Assembly (NCBI RefSeq): GCF_001971785.1
Contig: NZ_CP019389.1
Location: 1,499,001-1,563,000, forward strand
Direction of reading: 5' to 3'
DNA from: Seonamhaeicola sp. S2-3
GTDB lineage: Bacteria > Bacteroidota > Bacteroidia > Flavobacteriales > Flavobacteriaceae
DNA length: 64,000 nucleotides
Below, piece by piece: positions 38,867-47,038 of this stretch. Below the pieces are notes generated by a model. The model did no database searches and was not told the origin of the DNA. It was given only the letters and a program-made list of their open reading frames with translations. The number at the start of each line of letters is the position of its first letter. The first letter of the stretch is position 1. A program made the translations under genes and the position numbers.

Positions 38867-40094
38867 TGATTAAAGACGTTTCATCATATAAAATTGTTTT
38901 CGTTGTAGTTGTTTTGTTTGTTACTTCATTGGGTTTTTCTCAAAGTAATAAGCAAAAAGAATTAGAAATTAGAAGGCAAGAACTTAGACGAGAAATTCAA
39001 AAAATAAGTCAGTTAAGAGCCCAAGATAAAACAAAAGAACGGTCTGAATTAACATTAATTGAAGAGTATAATTATAAGATTAATGTTTTAGATAACTTAA
39101 TTAAAGTTACCAACCAACAAGCCAATTACCTTAACAGAGAAATTAGTTCAAATCAAAAAGAAATAACTAGTTTAAGAAACGAATTAACACAGCTTAAGGA
39201 AGATTATGCTGCAATGGTGGTTAAATCTTATAAAAGTAAAAATCAACACAGTAGAATTATGTTTTTGCTGTCGTCTGCAGATTTTAAGCAAGCATATAAG
39301 AGGTTACAGTATATAAAACAGTACTCTAATCACCAAAGACAACAAGGCGAAACTATAAAAGCTAAAACTTTAGAGTTGCAAGAATTAAATAAGAGTTTGT
39401 TAAAACAGCAAGATGAAAAGAAGAAGCTTATAGCAGAAAATAGAGCCACACAACGCGCTTTATCGGCAGAACGAAGGCAGCATGAATTATTAATGCAATC
39501 TATTAGAAAAAACTTATCAAAATACACCTCTCAAATAAGGCAAAAGCAAAGAGAAGCCGATAGAATTGATAAAGAAATAGACAAAATTATTAGAGCCGAA
39601 ATTGCTAAAACAAATAAAGCAGCGGGTAAATCGGTAACTTCAACAAATTTTGCCCTAACTCCTGCAGAAAAAGCATTAGCTTCTAATTTTGTAGCAAATA
39701 AAGGTAGGTTGCCTTGGCCTGTAGAACGTGGTAGAGTTAGTTTAAGATATGGGCGTCAACCCTCACCTATAGACAAATCTTTAATTATTAATAGTAACGG
39801 AGTACGTATTTCTACAAATAAAGGCGCTAAAGCACTAGCTGTTTTTAATGGTGAAGTAAGTAGTATACTTAAAATGAAAAACGTAAATCCTATTGTTATG
39901 ATTCGTCATGGTAATTACGTAACCATTTATAAAAACCTATCTAAAATCTACGTTAAAAAAGGAGATAAGGTTACCACTAGGCAACCAATTGGCGAAATTT
40001 ATACAAACCCCTCAAATGGAGAAACCATTTTAAGTTTTATATTAACTAAGGGGCTAATAAAGAAAATCCCGCCAACTGGATTGATAAAATGTAA
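38866..40094 (+). pseudogene. EnvC-like murein hydrolase activator, 3' frameshift
   Basis: A signal peptide (to about residue 25) is followed by a long coiled coil (26-255) and a degenerate LytM domain (about 280-385). The metal ligands of active M23 enzymes are missing (NGVRISTN in place of the H..D site, HGNYVTIYKNL without HxH), as in EnvC-type activators. Near the end the frame changes: reading one extra base at the GGGG around 40050 gives TKGANKENPANWIDKM and stop at 40092-40094, the usual EnvC-like ending, whereas the uncorrected frame runs on to 40218 into the opposite gene. Likely a one-base deletion or a sequencing error; function may be kept if it is an error. Confidence 0.78.
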
Positions 40095-40138
40095 AATTCC
40101 TGAAAGTGTAGAAATTCTACATTTTAGAATGGCGTTTT

Positions 40139-40354
40139 TTACACCCTTACAACAACATAGCCTTTTCTGGTTTTCTTATAGTGCTTTCCATTCCAAAAAT
40201 AGTAACGCTTACCTTTAACTCTTACAATTTTGTAATGTTTTGGTAGTGTTTTTACAACCGTAACTTTGCTTACAGGTGTTGTGGTAACACGTGTTGCACA
40301 AGATGATAAATTAAACAATAAAAAGGCCGAAATTAAAATAACAAAAATTCTCAT
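40139..40354 (-). CDS. Small DUF6515-like lipoprotein
   Basis: 71 residues with signal and lipobox (LLFNLSSC, Cys19). The mature part TLPKHYKIVRVKGKRYYFWN followed by GKHYKKTRKGYVVV resembles the DUF6515 family of small basic, tyrosine-rich surface proteins. The 3' end is overlapped by the uncorrected frame of the EnvC-like gene. Function unknown. Confidence 0.7.
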   Translation of the reverse strand: MRIFVILISAFLLFNLSSCATRVTTTPVSKVTVVKTLPKHYKIVRVKGKRYYFWNGKHYKKTRKGYVVVRV

Positions 40355-40433
40355 AGCAATATTGAATTTGGGTTAATATGCTATTAAGACTTGTAGAAAA
40401 TAAAAAAGTTTAAAATTTACCTACTATATGTTA

Positions 40434-40946
40434 TTATTCCATAAAGTAAGCCTTTAGTTCGGTAGCGTCGTGTGGATTTATTTTTCCAGCCAATAATAAA
40501 CTAAGTTGTTTTCTGCGTAAAGCTGCATCAAAACGGTCTTTTTCAAGTTTAGTTTCAGGTATAACTTCGGGCACTGTAATGGGGCGCCCTGTTTCATCTA
40601 CAGCCACAAAAGTATATATGGCTTCATTAGCCTTGGTTTTTTCGCCAGATTCTCGGTCTTCAATCCAAACATCAATAAACACTTCCATAGAGGTGTTAAA
40701 AGCTCTAGTAACTTTAGCCTCAACAGTAACTACACTACCTAATGGAACGGCTCTATTAAATGCCACATGATTAACAGAAGCAGTTACAACAATACGTCTG
40801 CTATGGCGTCTAGCAGCTATACTAGCGGCTCTATCCATTCGCGCTAAAAGTTCGCCACCAAATAAATTATTTAGCGGATTGGTTTCACCGGGTAAAACCA
40901 TATCAGTTAGTATTGTTTTAGATTGTTCTGGTGTTTTTGCTTTCAT
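40434..40946 (-). CDS. Acyl-CoA thioesterase (hotdog fold)
   Basis: 170 residues; the single-hotdog YciA/BFIT type. NPLNNLFGGELLARMDRAAS carries the conserved N/G active-site loop and the substrate helix, and VVTASVNHVAFNRAVPLGSV the second strand set. Hydrolyses acyl-CoA to free acid and CoA. It has its own promoter. Confidence 0.9.
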   Translation of the reverse strand: MKAKTPEQSKTILTDMVLPGETNPLNNLFGGELLARMDRAASIAARRHSRRIVVTASVNHVAFNRAVPLGSVVTVEAKVTRAFNTSMEVFIDVWIEDRESGEKTKANEAIYTFVAVDETGRPITVPEVIPETKLEKDRFDAALRRKQLSLLLAGKINPHDATELKAYFME

Positions 40947-40966
40947 TGAAGGTTATTTAATGATTG

Positions 40967-40974
40967 CAAAGGTA
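40967..40974 (-). promoter_or_regulatory. -7 element of the thioesterase gene
   Basis: TACCTTTG on the minus strand, 20 bases upstream of the ATG at 40946. Confidence 0.65.
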
Positions 40975-41147
40975 CTATTTTTAGGATTTAAGTAAGAAGA
41001 TACTTTGGAATGTAAATATCCTGATTTTTAGATTTTACGGAAAAACCACAGTTGGTTTTATAAAAAATTACAAAATAGGTCGTTTTTTGTACTTAAAACG
41101 CAGCAAATTTTTTCTTTTCTTTCGATATTTGAAGGGTTAATACTACG

Positions 41148-41155
41148 TATATTTG
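41148..41155 (+). promoter_or_regulatory. -7 element of the HlyD-like adaptor gene
   Basis: TATATTTG is a perfect TAnnTTTG, with TTTG 16 bases further upstream (41128-41131), 50 bases before the ATG. There is no copy of the 19-bp palindrome here, so the adaptor appears to be controlled differently from the peptides and the exporter. Confidence 0.6.
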
Positions 41156-41205
41156 TGTTTATCCGTTTTTTTAAAAATTAATAACTGGCAAAGTTTTTAA
41201 ATTCT

Positions 41206-42375
41206 ATGAAACAAATATTTCCTGAAGAGGTATTAGAAAGTACGGTTGAAACGCATCAATTTAAGCATGGTAAAAAAAGTAAAATTATTTACACTATAAT
41301 TTTAACCGCACTTATTTTAGTATTTGCGCTATTACCAATTATAAGAGTAGATATTTATACATCCTCTCGTGGTTTAATAAAACCAGATAAAGAAAGATTA
41401 GCAATTACTTCATTAAATTCTGGAAAAGTAATTTACACTAATTTAAAAAACAACCGCTTTGTTGAAAAAGGTGATACTCTACTAATTTTAGATGATAAGG
41501 TAGTTGATGAACAGATAAATTTATCAAAACAACAGATAACTGATTTTAATTTATTTATAGATGACCTATCATATTTAATTAATAACTCACATCCTGCAAG
41601 TTATAAAATAAAATCACCAAAGTTTAAAAAAGAATTTCTATTGTACAGTCAAAAACTTCAAGAACTACAAACTAGGTTTAAAAAACTAAAAAAAGACTAT
41701 AACAGAAATAAGGTTTTGTTTGAAAAAGGAATAATTTCCAGAGTTGAATTTGAAGAAGTAACATTTAATTATGACCTAGTAAAAAATAGCATTAACCAAC
41801 TAAAACAACAACAGCTCAATACGTGGCAGGCAACATTAACCGAGTATAATAATACTTTGTTGGAAATTAAAAGTAAAACAAAACAATTACTAGAAAATAA
41901 ATCTCAATTTGTCATTAAAGCACCAACTACTGGTACTTTAATTGGTGTTAAACCTATCGAAAAAGGGAGTTATATAAATGCAGGAGAAGCGTTAACCAGT
42001 ATATCACCCAATACCAACCTAGTTGTAGAATGTTTTATAAGCCCCCAAGACATTGGTTTATTAAAACTAAATAACCCAGTAAACTTTCAAATAGATGCTT
42101 ATAATTATAATCAATGGGGTTTGGCAACTGGAAAAGTAATAGAAGTAGGAAAGGATATTGAAATTATAGATAATACTCCTGCATTTAAAATTTTATGCCA
42201 ATTAAACGAAAAAGAATTAAGCTTAAAAAACGGATTTAAAGGGCAGTTAAAAAAAGGAATGACCCTAAATGCTCAATTTAAATTAGCAGAACGGAGCTTA
42301 TTTAATTTGTTATATGATAGAGTAGATGATTGGTTTAACCCGAGTCAAAAAGATTTTACAAGTATTAATAATTAA
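41206..42375 (+). CDS. HlyD-type periplasmic adaptor of peptide export
   Basis: 389 residues: cytoplasmic head, one membrane segment (about 27-47), then a lipoyl/barrel-sandwich half (VIYTNLKNNRFVEKGDTLLI), a coiled-coil hairpin (about 105-225) and the second lipoyl half (FVIKAPTTGTLIGVKPIEKG). This is the membrane-fusion protein of type I secretion, normally working with a peptidase-type ABC exporter such as the one at 53629 and an outer-membrane TolC-type channel not seen here. It marks the left end of the peptide island. Confidence 0.85.
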   Translation: MKQIFPEEVLESTVETHQFKHGKKSKIIYTIILTALILVFALLPIIRVDIYTSSRGLIKPDKERLAITSLNSGKVIYTNLKNNRFVEKGDTLLILDDKVVDEQINLSKQQITDFNLFIDDLSYLINNSHPASYKIKSPKFKKEFLLYSQKLQELQTRFKKLKKDYNRNKVLFEKGIISRVEFEEVTFNYDLVKNSINQLKQQQLNTWQATLTEYNNTLLEIKSKTKQLLENKSQFVIKAPTTGTLIGVKPIEKGSYINAGEALTSISPNTNLVVECFISPQDIGLLKLNNPVNFQIDAYNYNQWGLATGKVIEVGKDIEIIDNTPAFKILCQLNEKELSLKNGFKGQLKKGMTLNAQFKLAERSLFNLLYDRVDDWFNPSQKDFTSINN

Positions 42376-42414
42376 AATAGCAGTTTACTTTTAACCCCAA
42401 ATTACAAAGTTTAC

Positions 42415-42732
42415 ATGAAAAATATTAAACATTTAGAACGCCTACAGCAGTTACACTTACGTATTGAGCAAGAAAACACGGGTACACCTAAAGAATTGGC
42501 TCGTTTCATGAATATTAGTGAGCGTTTACTTTATAATTTAATTGAAGAATTAAAAGATATTGGTGCGCCTATTCACTACAACCGTAGCTTAAAAACATAT
42601 TATTATAATGATGACTTTAAATTACAGATTAAAATATCGGTAACGGCTTTAAGGAATAATGAAATTTTACAATTATTTGGGGGCACATACCTTTTAAGAC
42701 CAAATAATTTGATTAAAGAACTTTGCAGTTAA
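42415..42732 (+). CDS. Small helix-turn-helix DNA-binding protein
   Basis: 105 residues. LERLQQLHLRIEQENTGTPK then ELARFMNISERLLYNLIEEL is an HTH_11-like winged helix as found at the start of WYL-type regulators, followed by IGAPIHYNRSLKTYYY, the wing. No effector domain follows, so it is DNA-binding only. It is the only candidate regulator in the island and might bind the 19-bp palindromes, but that is inference. It follows the adaptor gene by 39 bases. Confidence 0.75.
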   Translation: MKNIKHLERLQQLHLRIEQENTGTPKELARFMNISERLLYNLIEELKDIGAPIHYNRSLKTYYYNDDFKLQIKISVTALRNNEILQLFGGTYLLRPNNLIKELCS

Positions 42733-42902
42733 TTACTATAAATTAGAAATGTAAAATGAGGCAAATTATAATTACATATGAATTAGTTACTTTTTGGAAT
42801 TAATGTTAACTAATTAAATATTTTTTTGTGAAAAAGTTAGGGTTTATGTTCTGACTTTTACTATATACTATTTTATACTATGCAAAATATTTTGTACTGC
42901 TG

Positions 42903-43586
42903 ATGAATATTTTTTCGAAATTATATTGGTTTTTGAAAAACCCTAAATTAATTGAAAAAGCTAAAACTCCATTTTTTAAAACTTTCAAAGAATTTATGTT
43001 TTTTGATATTGTTATAACACTTGGATGGGCTTTTTTGGTGACCATATTGATATTGTCATTTGAACAATTTGAAGAAGTTTTCAAAACGAAAAAAGCTATT
43101 AATACTAGTGTTGCCAATAAGCTTTTTATTACAGCCTTAGTCGCACCTTTAATTGAAGAAACTGCTTATAGACTTAGTTTGAAAATTAATAGATTGAATA
43201 TCTCAATAAGTATAGGAACTCAGATTATTCTATATTTATTTATTTTTAGAGTAATCAATTTTCCTTTGCACTTAAGGATAATATTAATGGGAGGTGTTTC
43301 ATTAATTATTTATTTAGTAATTAATAAAACATCCGTTCTTTATTTAAAGAAAAAGAAGCGGTTTTTTATTTATTATAATATAATTGCATTTAGTTTACTT
43401 CATGCTTTTAATTTTTCATTTACTTCTGTTTTACAATATTCGTTTATTCCTTTTTTAGTATCCCTGCAATTCTGTTTCGGATTATATTTAAGTTATGCAA
43501 GATTAAGTTATGGTTTTAAAAATGTACTGTTATTTCATGTTTTTCATAACTTGATGATTATTTTAATTAGTCAAATTGCTTTTTGA
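42903..43586 (+). CDS. CPBP-family membrane protease (first copy)
   Basis: 227 residues with six or so membrane segments. The CPBP/Abi motifs are present: EETAYR near residue 85 (EExxxR), a histidine in LLHAFNF near 166, and HVFHN near 211. In Gram-positive class II bacteriocin loci such proteins give self-immunity; others process prenylated or leader-bearing proteins. Placed just ahead of the first peptide gene pair, an immunity role is the most attractive reading but unproven. Confidence 0.78.
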   Translation: MNIFSKLYWFLKNPKLIEKAKTPFFKTFKEFMFFDIVITLGWAFLVTILILSFEQFEEVFKTKKAINTSVANKLFITALVAPLIEETAYRLSLKINRLNISISIGTQIILYLFIFRVINFPLHLRIILMGGVSLIIYLVINKTSVLYLKKKKRFFIYYNIIAFSLLHAFNFSFTSVLQYSFIPFLVSLQFCFGLYLSYARLSYGFKNVLLFHVFHNLMIILISQIAF

Positions 43587-43696
43587 TAAAACCTTAGCCG
43601 ATATTCTAAAAATATTTCCCAATACTTTAATGTATATATCTAAACTGAATATATATCATAAGTATTTTCAACTATCATTGTAATAATAAAAAATTT

Positions 43697-43715
43697 ACTG
43701 CAAGGTTTGTGCAGT
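43697..43715. promoter_or_regulatory. 19-bp palindromic operator, site A
   Basis: ACTGCAAGGTTTGTGCAGT with perfect six-base arms. Nine bases later TAAATTAG (43725-43732) matches the -7 promoter pattern in seven of eight positions. It precedes the peptide gene at 43820. Confidence 0.85.
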
Positions 43716-43819
43716 GGAATCAAATAAATTAGTGATGTCAAAAAAAGTCGAGCTCGATCTAGATTAGACGTAATCTATATTCTTTTTGATAAAAATGTTT
43801 AATAATCAAATTTATATTT

Positions 43820-44017
43820 ATGAGAAATTTAGAAAAATTTGGTGTTCTAGAGTTGAACACAAAAGAACTTAATTGTACTGAGGGAGGAACACTAAATCCT
43901 TTTGGTCATATTGTAGAGATAGCAGCATTTGGTTTAGGCTTTCATTCTACATTTTGGAGCGCGGTAAAAGAAGCCGCCAACAGTGTGACTGACTCACATT
44001 ATGATGCGTACCATTAA
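43820..44017 (+). CDS. Double-glycine leader peptide P1
   Basis: 65 residues. The leader MRNLEKFGVLELNTKELNCT plus EGG ends at residues 22-23 and matches the other leaders of the island. The predicted 42-residue core begins TLNPFGHIVEIAAFGLGFHS and has a hydrophobic centre and a His/Tyr-rich tail. Such leaders are cut after GG by C39 peptidase exporters. Preceded by operator A and followed 14 bases later by P2, so the two may act as a two-peptide pair. Function (bacteriocin or signal) is inferred. Confidence 0.85.
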   Translation: MRNLEKFGVLELNTKELNCTEGGTLNPFGHIVEIAAFGLGFHSTFWSAVKEAANSVTDSHYDAYH

Positions 44018-44031
44018 AAACATTAATGATT

Positions 44032-44196
44032 ATGAAATTAGAATATTTAAATTATGAAGAAAGTATAGCTATCAATGGAGGTAATAACATTGAAGCTGGA
44101 AAGGCTGTTGGTGAAGTGGCAGGTAAAGTAGTTGGAGTAATTTTGGGAACTATAGTAACAGCATTACACATATTAACACATGAGATGAGGCCATAA
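44032..44196 (+). CDS. Double-glycine peptide P2 with glycine zipper
   Basis: 54 residues, too short for most ORF lists. The short leader MKLEYLNYEESIAINGG ends at 16-17. The core holds GKAVGEVAGKVVGVILG, five glycines spaced exactly four apart (23, 27, 31, 35, 39), a glycine zipper as found in pore-forming and two-peptide bacteriocins. An in-frame ATG six bases upstream (44026) is an alternative start. Co-transcribed with P1 and followed by a strong terminator. Confidence 0.8.
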   Translation: MKLEYLNYEESIAINGGNNIEAGKAVGEVAGKVVGVILGTIVTALHILTHEMRP

Positions 44197-44222
44197 TAGA
44201 CCAATTGATTCACTTAATTTCT

Positions 44223-44258
44223 AAAAAGAAGCTGTTTTTTAAACAGCTTCTTTTTTTA
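44223..44258 (+). terminator. Terminator of the P1-P2 cassette
   Basis: Perfect stem AAAAAGAAGCTGTTT / AAACAGCTTCTTTTT with a three-T loop, running into further T. Confidence 0.9.
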
Positions 44259-44306
44259 TTCATAATAATCATTAAAAACTATGATTTAAACAAAAACTAA
44301 AGATAT

Positions 44307-44325
44307 ACTGCAAACTTTTTGCAGT
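44307..44325. promoter_or_regulatory. 19-bp palindromic operator, site B
   Basis: ACTGCAAACTTTTTGCAGT with eight-base perfect arms, followed after nine bases by TAATATTG (44335-44342). This is the variant found in front of the exporter gene, and here it precedes a fossil of that gene. Confidence 0.85.
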
Positions 44326-44334
44326 AAACCCATT

Positions 44335-44425
44335 TAATATTGCCATATAAATACTATTTGTGGCAAGCATAAAAAAATAACAACATGATATAATTAGATT
44401 GTATGTTTAGTATCCATAGCATCTA
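44335..44425 (+). pseudogene. Fossil 5' end of the peptide exporter (copy 1)
   Basis: The bases after operator B align to the start of the exporter at 53629: TAATATTGCCATA is identical to 53610-53622, then TGGCAAGCAT, AACAACATGATAT, and TTTAGTATCCATAGCA correspond to TGGCAAAAAT, AACAACACGATAT and TTTAGCCTCCATAGCA. The copy is frame-broken and stops after about 90 bases. Confidence 0.7.
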
Positions 44426-44470
44426 ATAAAATAACATAAAACTCCAATGCAACATTGGTTTAAAAGAGGC

Positions 44471-44690
44471 TTTAAAGCACGCAAGTCAATTATTTTTTCA
44501 CTGCAAGGTTTGTGCAGTGAATCGGTATAAATTAGAGGCATCAAAAAACAAAGTAAGATCTAGTAAGGTTAAATATAGCCTGTTTGTGATTTGATAAGTT
44601 TTGCAAAACGTTAATAAAAAAGTTTAACAATTAAAATTTTATTTTTATGAAAAATTTAAAAAATTTTGGTGTTCAGGAGTTGAATGCTAA
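44471..44690 (+). repeat. Direct repeat R1 (copy 1): promoter, leader UTR and leader
   Basis: About 220 bases that recur at 48480-48699 with the same spacing throughout (offset 4009 for the shared TTTAAAGCACGCAAGTCAAT block, the palindrome and the ATG). It spans operator C, the -7 box, a 5' UTR of about 110 bases and the start of the leader of peptide P3. Confidence 0.9.
44500..44518. promoter_or_regulatory. 19-bp palindromic operator, site C
   Basis: ACTGCAAGGTTTGTGCAGT, then nine bases, then TAAATTAG (44528-44535). Controls the P3-P4 cassette. A 12-bp perfect palindrome GTTTTGCAAAAC lies in the following UTR at 44598-44609. Confidence 0.88.
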
Positions 44691-44805
44691 GGAAATTAGA
44701 GAAACTGAAGGTGGTGGTAGATTTGCAAAATTTGTTGGTTGGTGTTATGGTACAATAGCTAGATATTATAACAGAGGAGGAGTACACACACAATATGGGG
44801 TTTAA
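44647..44805 (+). CDS. Double-glycine leader peptide P3
   Basis: 52 residues. Leader MKNLKNFGVQELNAKEIRET then EGG (cut after residue 23 expected), core of 29 residues GRFAKFVGWCYGTIARYYNR followed by GGVHTQYGV: cationic, aromatic, one cysteine. Preceded by operator C and a long UTR; P4 follows after 17 bases, so again two peptides share one promoter. Confidence 0.85.
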   Translation: MKNLKNFGVQELNAKEIRETEGGGRFAKFVGWCYGTIARYYNRGGVHTQYGV

Positions 44806-44822
44806 TTAAAAAAATAATATTT

Positions 44823-44990
44823 ATGAAAAATATAGAAAAATATGGAGTTGAGGAGTTGAATGCTATAGAGATTCAAAAAATTAATGGAGGAATTTTGGAT
44901 AAAGTTCTTAAAGGAATTGCTGCTTTGGTTTTTTGGCATTGGGATAATTGGGATGATATTAAAGCTGGTTTTGAAAGTGCTCAGCAATAA
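44823..44990 (+). CDS. Double-glycine leader peptide P4
   Basis: 55 residues. Leader MKNIEKYGVEELNAIEIQKI then NGG at 21-23; core of 32 residues opens ILDKVLKGIAALVFWHWDNW, an amphipathic tryptophan-rich segment with an acidic end. Second gene of the P3-P4 pair, followed by a terminator. Confidence 0.83.
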   Translation: MKNIEKYGVEELNAIEIQKINGGILDKVLKGIAALVFWHWDNWDDIKAGFESAQQ

Positions 44991-45010
44991 ATATCTATAT
45001 TTTTTTAAGA

Positions 45011-45046
45011 TTGACAGTAATGATTTCATTACTGTCAACCTTTTTT
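45011..45046 (+). terminator. Terminator of the P3-P4 cassette
   Basis: Thirteen-base stem TTGACAGTAATGA / TCATTACTGTCAA with a minimal loop, then CC and six T. Confidence 0.88.
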
Positions 45047-45082
45047 AAATAAAAAATAGATGGGTTCTTTAAATTTAATTTT

Positions 45083-45508
45083 ATGAGTAAATGTATTGTT
45101 AAACTCAATATTATAAATACCATTGTTATAATTCTTTTAATCATTTTAGTCATTATTAATGGAGAGTACTTAAGACCCCAATTTAGATATTCACAATTCT
45201 TAAACCCAATTTTTGGCTCCTTGCCAAACTTTGTTGGCTCTTTTGTTATTTTTATAATGATATTGAGTACTTTCATAAAAAAAATTCTTGCCAAGAATGA
45301 AATAGGTAACATTAAGTACTTGTTAATAATATTTGGATTTTTAGTTTTTTTGTTTCTTACAATTGAGGAATATTTCCCGTTTTTTACTGGAAGTAAAACT
45401 TTTGATATTTATGATATCATTGCAAATATGCTAGGAATATTATTTGCTTACATTTTCTTTGTTTTTTTGATAAATAGATGCCTAAAAAAGAAGAGTACTG
45501 CATTATAA
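45083..45508 (+). CDS. VanZ-like small membrane protein
   Basis: 141 residues with four membrane segments. FDIYDIIANMLGILFAYIFF is the VanZ-like signature (D-x-x-D/A-N-x-x-G). Located directly behind the P3-P4 peptides, it could be their immunity protein, but only its position supports that. Codon use and AT content match the rest of the island. Confidence 0.65.
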   Translation: MSKCIVKLNIINTIVIILLIILVIINGEYLRPQFRYSQFLNPIFGSLPNFVGSFVIFIMILSTFIKKILAKNEIGNIKYLLIIFGFLVFLFLTIEEYFPFFTGSKTFDIYDIIANMLGILFAYIFFVFLINRCLKKKSTAL

Positions 45509-45512
45509 TATT

Positions 45513-45703
45513 ATGATTCTAAAAAGATTAAACTTAAATTCGTATTTGGTTAAATCAAATAGATTATTATTTCTCCTTATTAGTACTTTTTTAGGAGTTG
45601 TTATTAATTTTTTTCTATCATTTATTTATTATGATTTATTAGGCATAGATTTAGGTCAGGAAAATGACTCACTTCTTTCTATACCAAAAAATATGCAATT
45701 CAT
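45513..45703 (+). pseudogene. Truncated membrane protein (possible CPBP protease start)
   Basis: The frame opens MILKRLNLNSYLVKSNRLLF with one membrane segment and then ISTFLGVVINFFLSFIYYDL and a short acidic stretch, in the manner of CPBP protease N-termini. At about 45704 it is abruptly joined to a copy of the middle of the surface-protein gene at 49665, and the frame ends at 45746 inside the joined sequence. No protease motif is present, so it is a truncated gene. Assignment to CPBP is tentative. Confidence 0.55.
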
Positions 45704-46831
45704 TTTAGAAACAAAGAAAAAATATCAGGCTATATATATATATTAGATTCAACTTTTGCAATTATAAAGGCCGAATTTAAACAATCATCTGGTTTTAACC
45801 ATTTTTTGTTTTCACCAGAGAAGCGTAAGTATTTAAACTACACAGTTACTTATGAACAGGGTAAAGATAGCCTTTGGAGATTTAAACAATCTAATTATAA
45901 AACAGCATTTAAAAGGAAAAACAAGGTACTCGTTTTGTCTAGTGAATATGTTACAACTAACATTGAACCAAATTCAAAAAAAATGGCATATTCAGATAAA
46001 TTTCAATATTCAGATATCCTTTTAAACAAGGAAAAAGTTTACAAGCCAGATTTTTGGAGTAACTACAATATCATTCTGCCAAACGAGAAATACGAAAACT
46101 TGTTTAAAACAGCGAACAATATTAATGAAGAAAAGATTAAAACTAAACAAAGAAAGTGGTTAGATTTTCTGCTTAAAACAAAACAGAAAATATTGCTTTC
46201 TTGGAGTACCTTAAATACGTCTTCTGTTAATTTAACATTTCAAAACCCAGCCTTAGATATTCAAGAGACTTTAAGTGCATCAAATAAAAACGTCTACGGT
46301 TTTTTGTATTCATTATTTTATGAATTTAAACCTAATTTTTTTATTGGGTATACAGGTGAATCTAAAATCTCTAAAAATGGAATCGCTTCTCATAGCATAT
46401 CGCTTCAAAAACAAATTAATATTAACCCCAAAAAGCGTCCAATTTTCATAACACCAAGTATAGATTTTGGTTATCAAGAATTAAACTGTTTTTTAGGAAA
46501 CTTCAATACTACCGAAAAACTTTATTTAAACAATAAATCTTTAAATAAAGGAAAAACGTCCGTTTTTTTATCTCAAAGAAATTTTCGTTGCCAACCTAAA
46601 ATTGCTTTAACTTTAGAAAAAAATAAACGTATTAATTTTATTGTCTCTCTAAACTATAATTTACCTATTTCTAAAAAGGTAGGACTATTATTCCAAGAAA
46701 AAGAAGGTTTTTTTCTTTTTAGAAAAAAAACGTTTGTTAAAAACAACAATCATAATCTTAATATTAACCATACTAATGACTTACTGGGAAATGGTTTTAG
46801 TCTAAACGCTGGTATCTCGATAAAACTGTAA
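45704..46831 (+). pseudogene. 3' half of the CarboxypepD_reg-like surface protein
   Basis: From the bases ATTTTAGAAACAAAGAAAAA onward this follows the gene at 48936-50783, beginning near its codon 245 and continuing with a few indels to the stop. The longest open stretch starts at 45806 (MFSPEKRKYLNYTVTYEQGK, in the full copy LFSPENRKYLNYTVTYEQGK). The N-terminal signal peptide and CarboxypepD_reg-like domain are missing, so it cannot be exported normally. Divergence from the full copy is high towards the 3' end, so the duplication is not recent. Confidence 0.8.
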
Positions 46832-46883
46832 GTTTCCTTGATAAAGACTCTTGTTTTTGCATATAATCTATACATCTTATTTC

Positions 46884-46902
46884 ACTGCAAGGTTTGTGCA
46901 GT
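46884..46902. promoter_or_regulatory. 19-bp palindromic operator, site D
   Basis: ACTGCAAGGTTTGTGCAGT, nine bases, TAAATTAG (46912-46919). Controls peptide P5; lies 53 bases after the truncated surface-protein gene, as site G lies 56 bases after the full one. Confidence 0.88.
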
Positions 46903-47038
46903 GAATCGGCATAAATTAGAGGCATCAAAAAAACAAAAGCCAGACGTGGTAAGGTTAGACGTAACTTAATTGTTTTTACAAAAAGATGTTTGCAAAAAGC
47001 TTGCAAACTAAAATGTTTAATTTTAAAATTTGATTTTT

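Noticed and set aside
38866-40218. The EnvC-like protein as an active M23 endopeptidase of 450 residues
   Set aside because: Metal ligands are missing and the C-terminal tail beyond 40094 is an artefact of a frameshift.
44802-45312. Minus-strand frames at 44802-45038 and 44995-45312
   Set aside because: They are antisense to peptide P4, its terminator and the VanZ-like gene and have no family resemblance.
45513-45746. The 77-codon frame as a complete small gene
   Set aside because: Its last codons come from an out-of-frame piece of the duplicated surface-protein gene, so it is a truncation.
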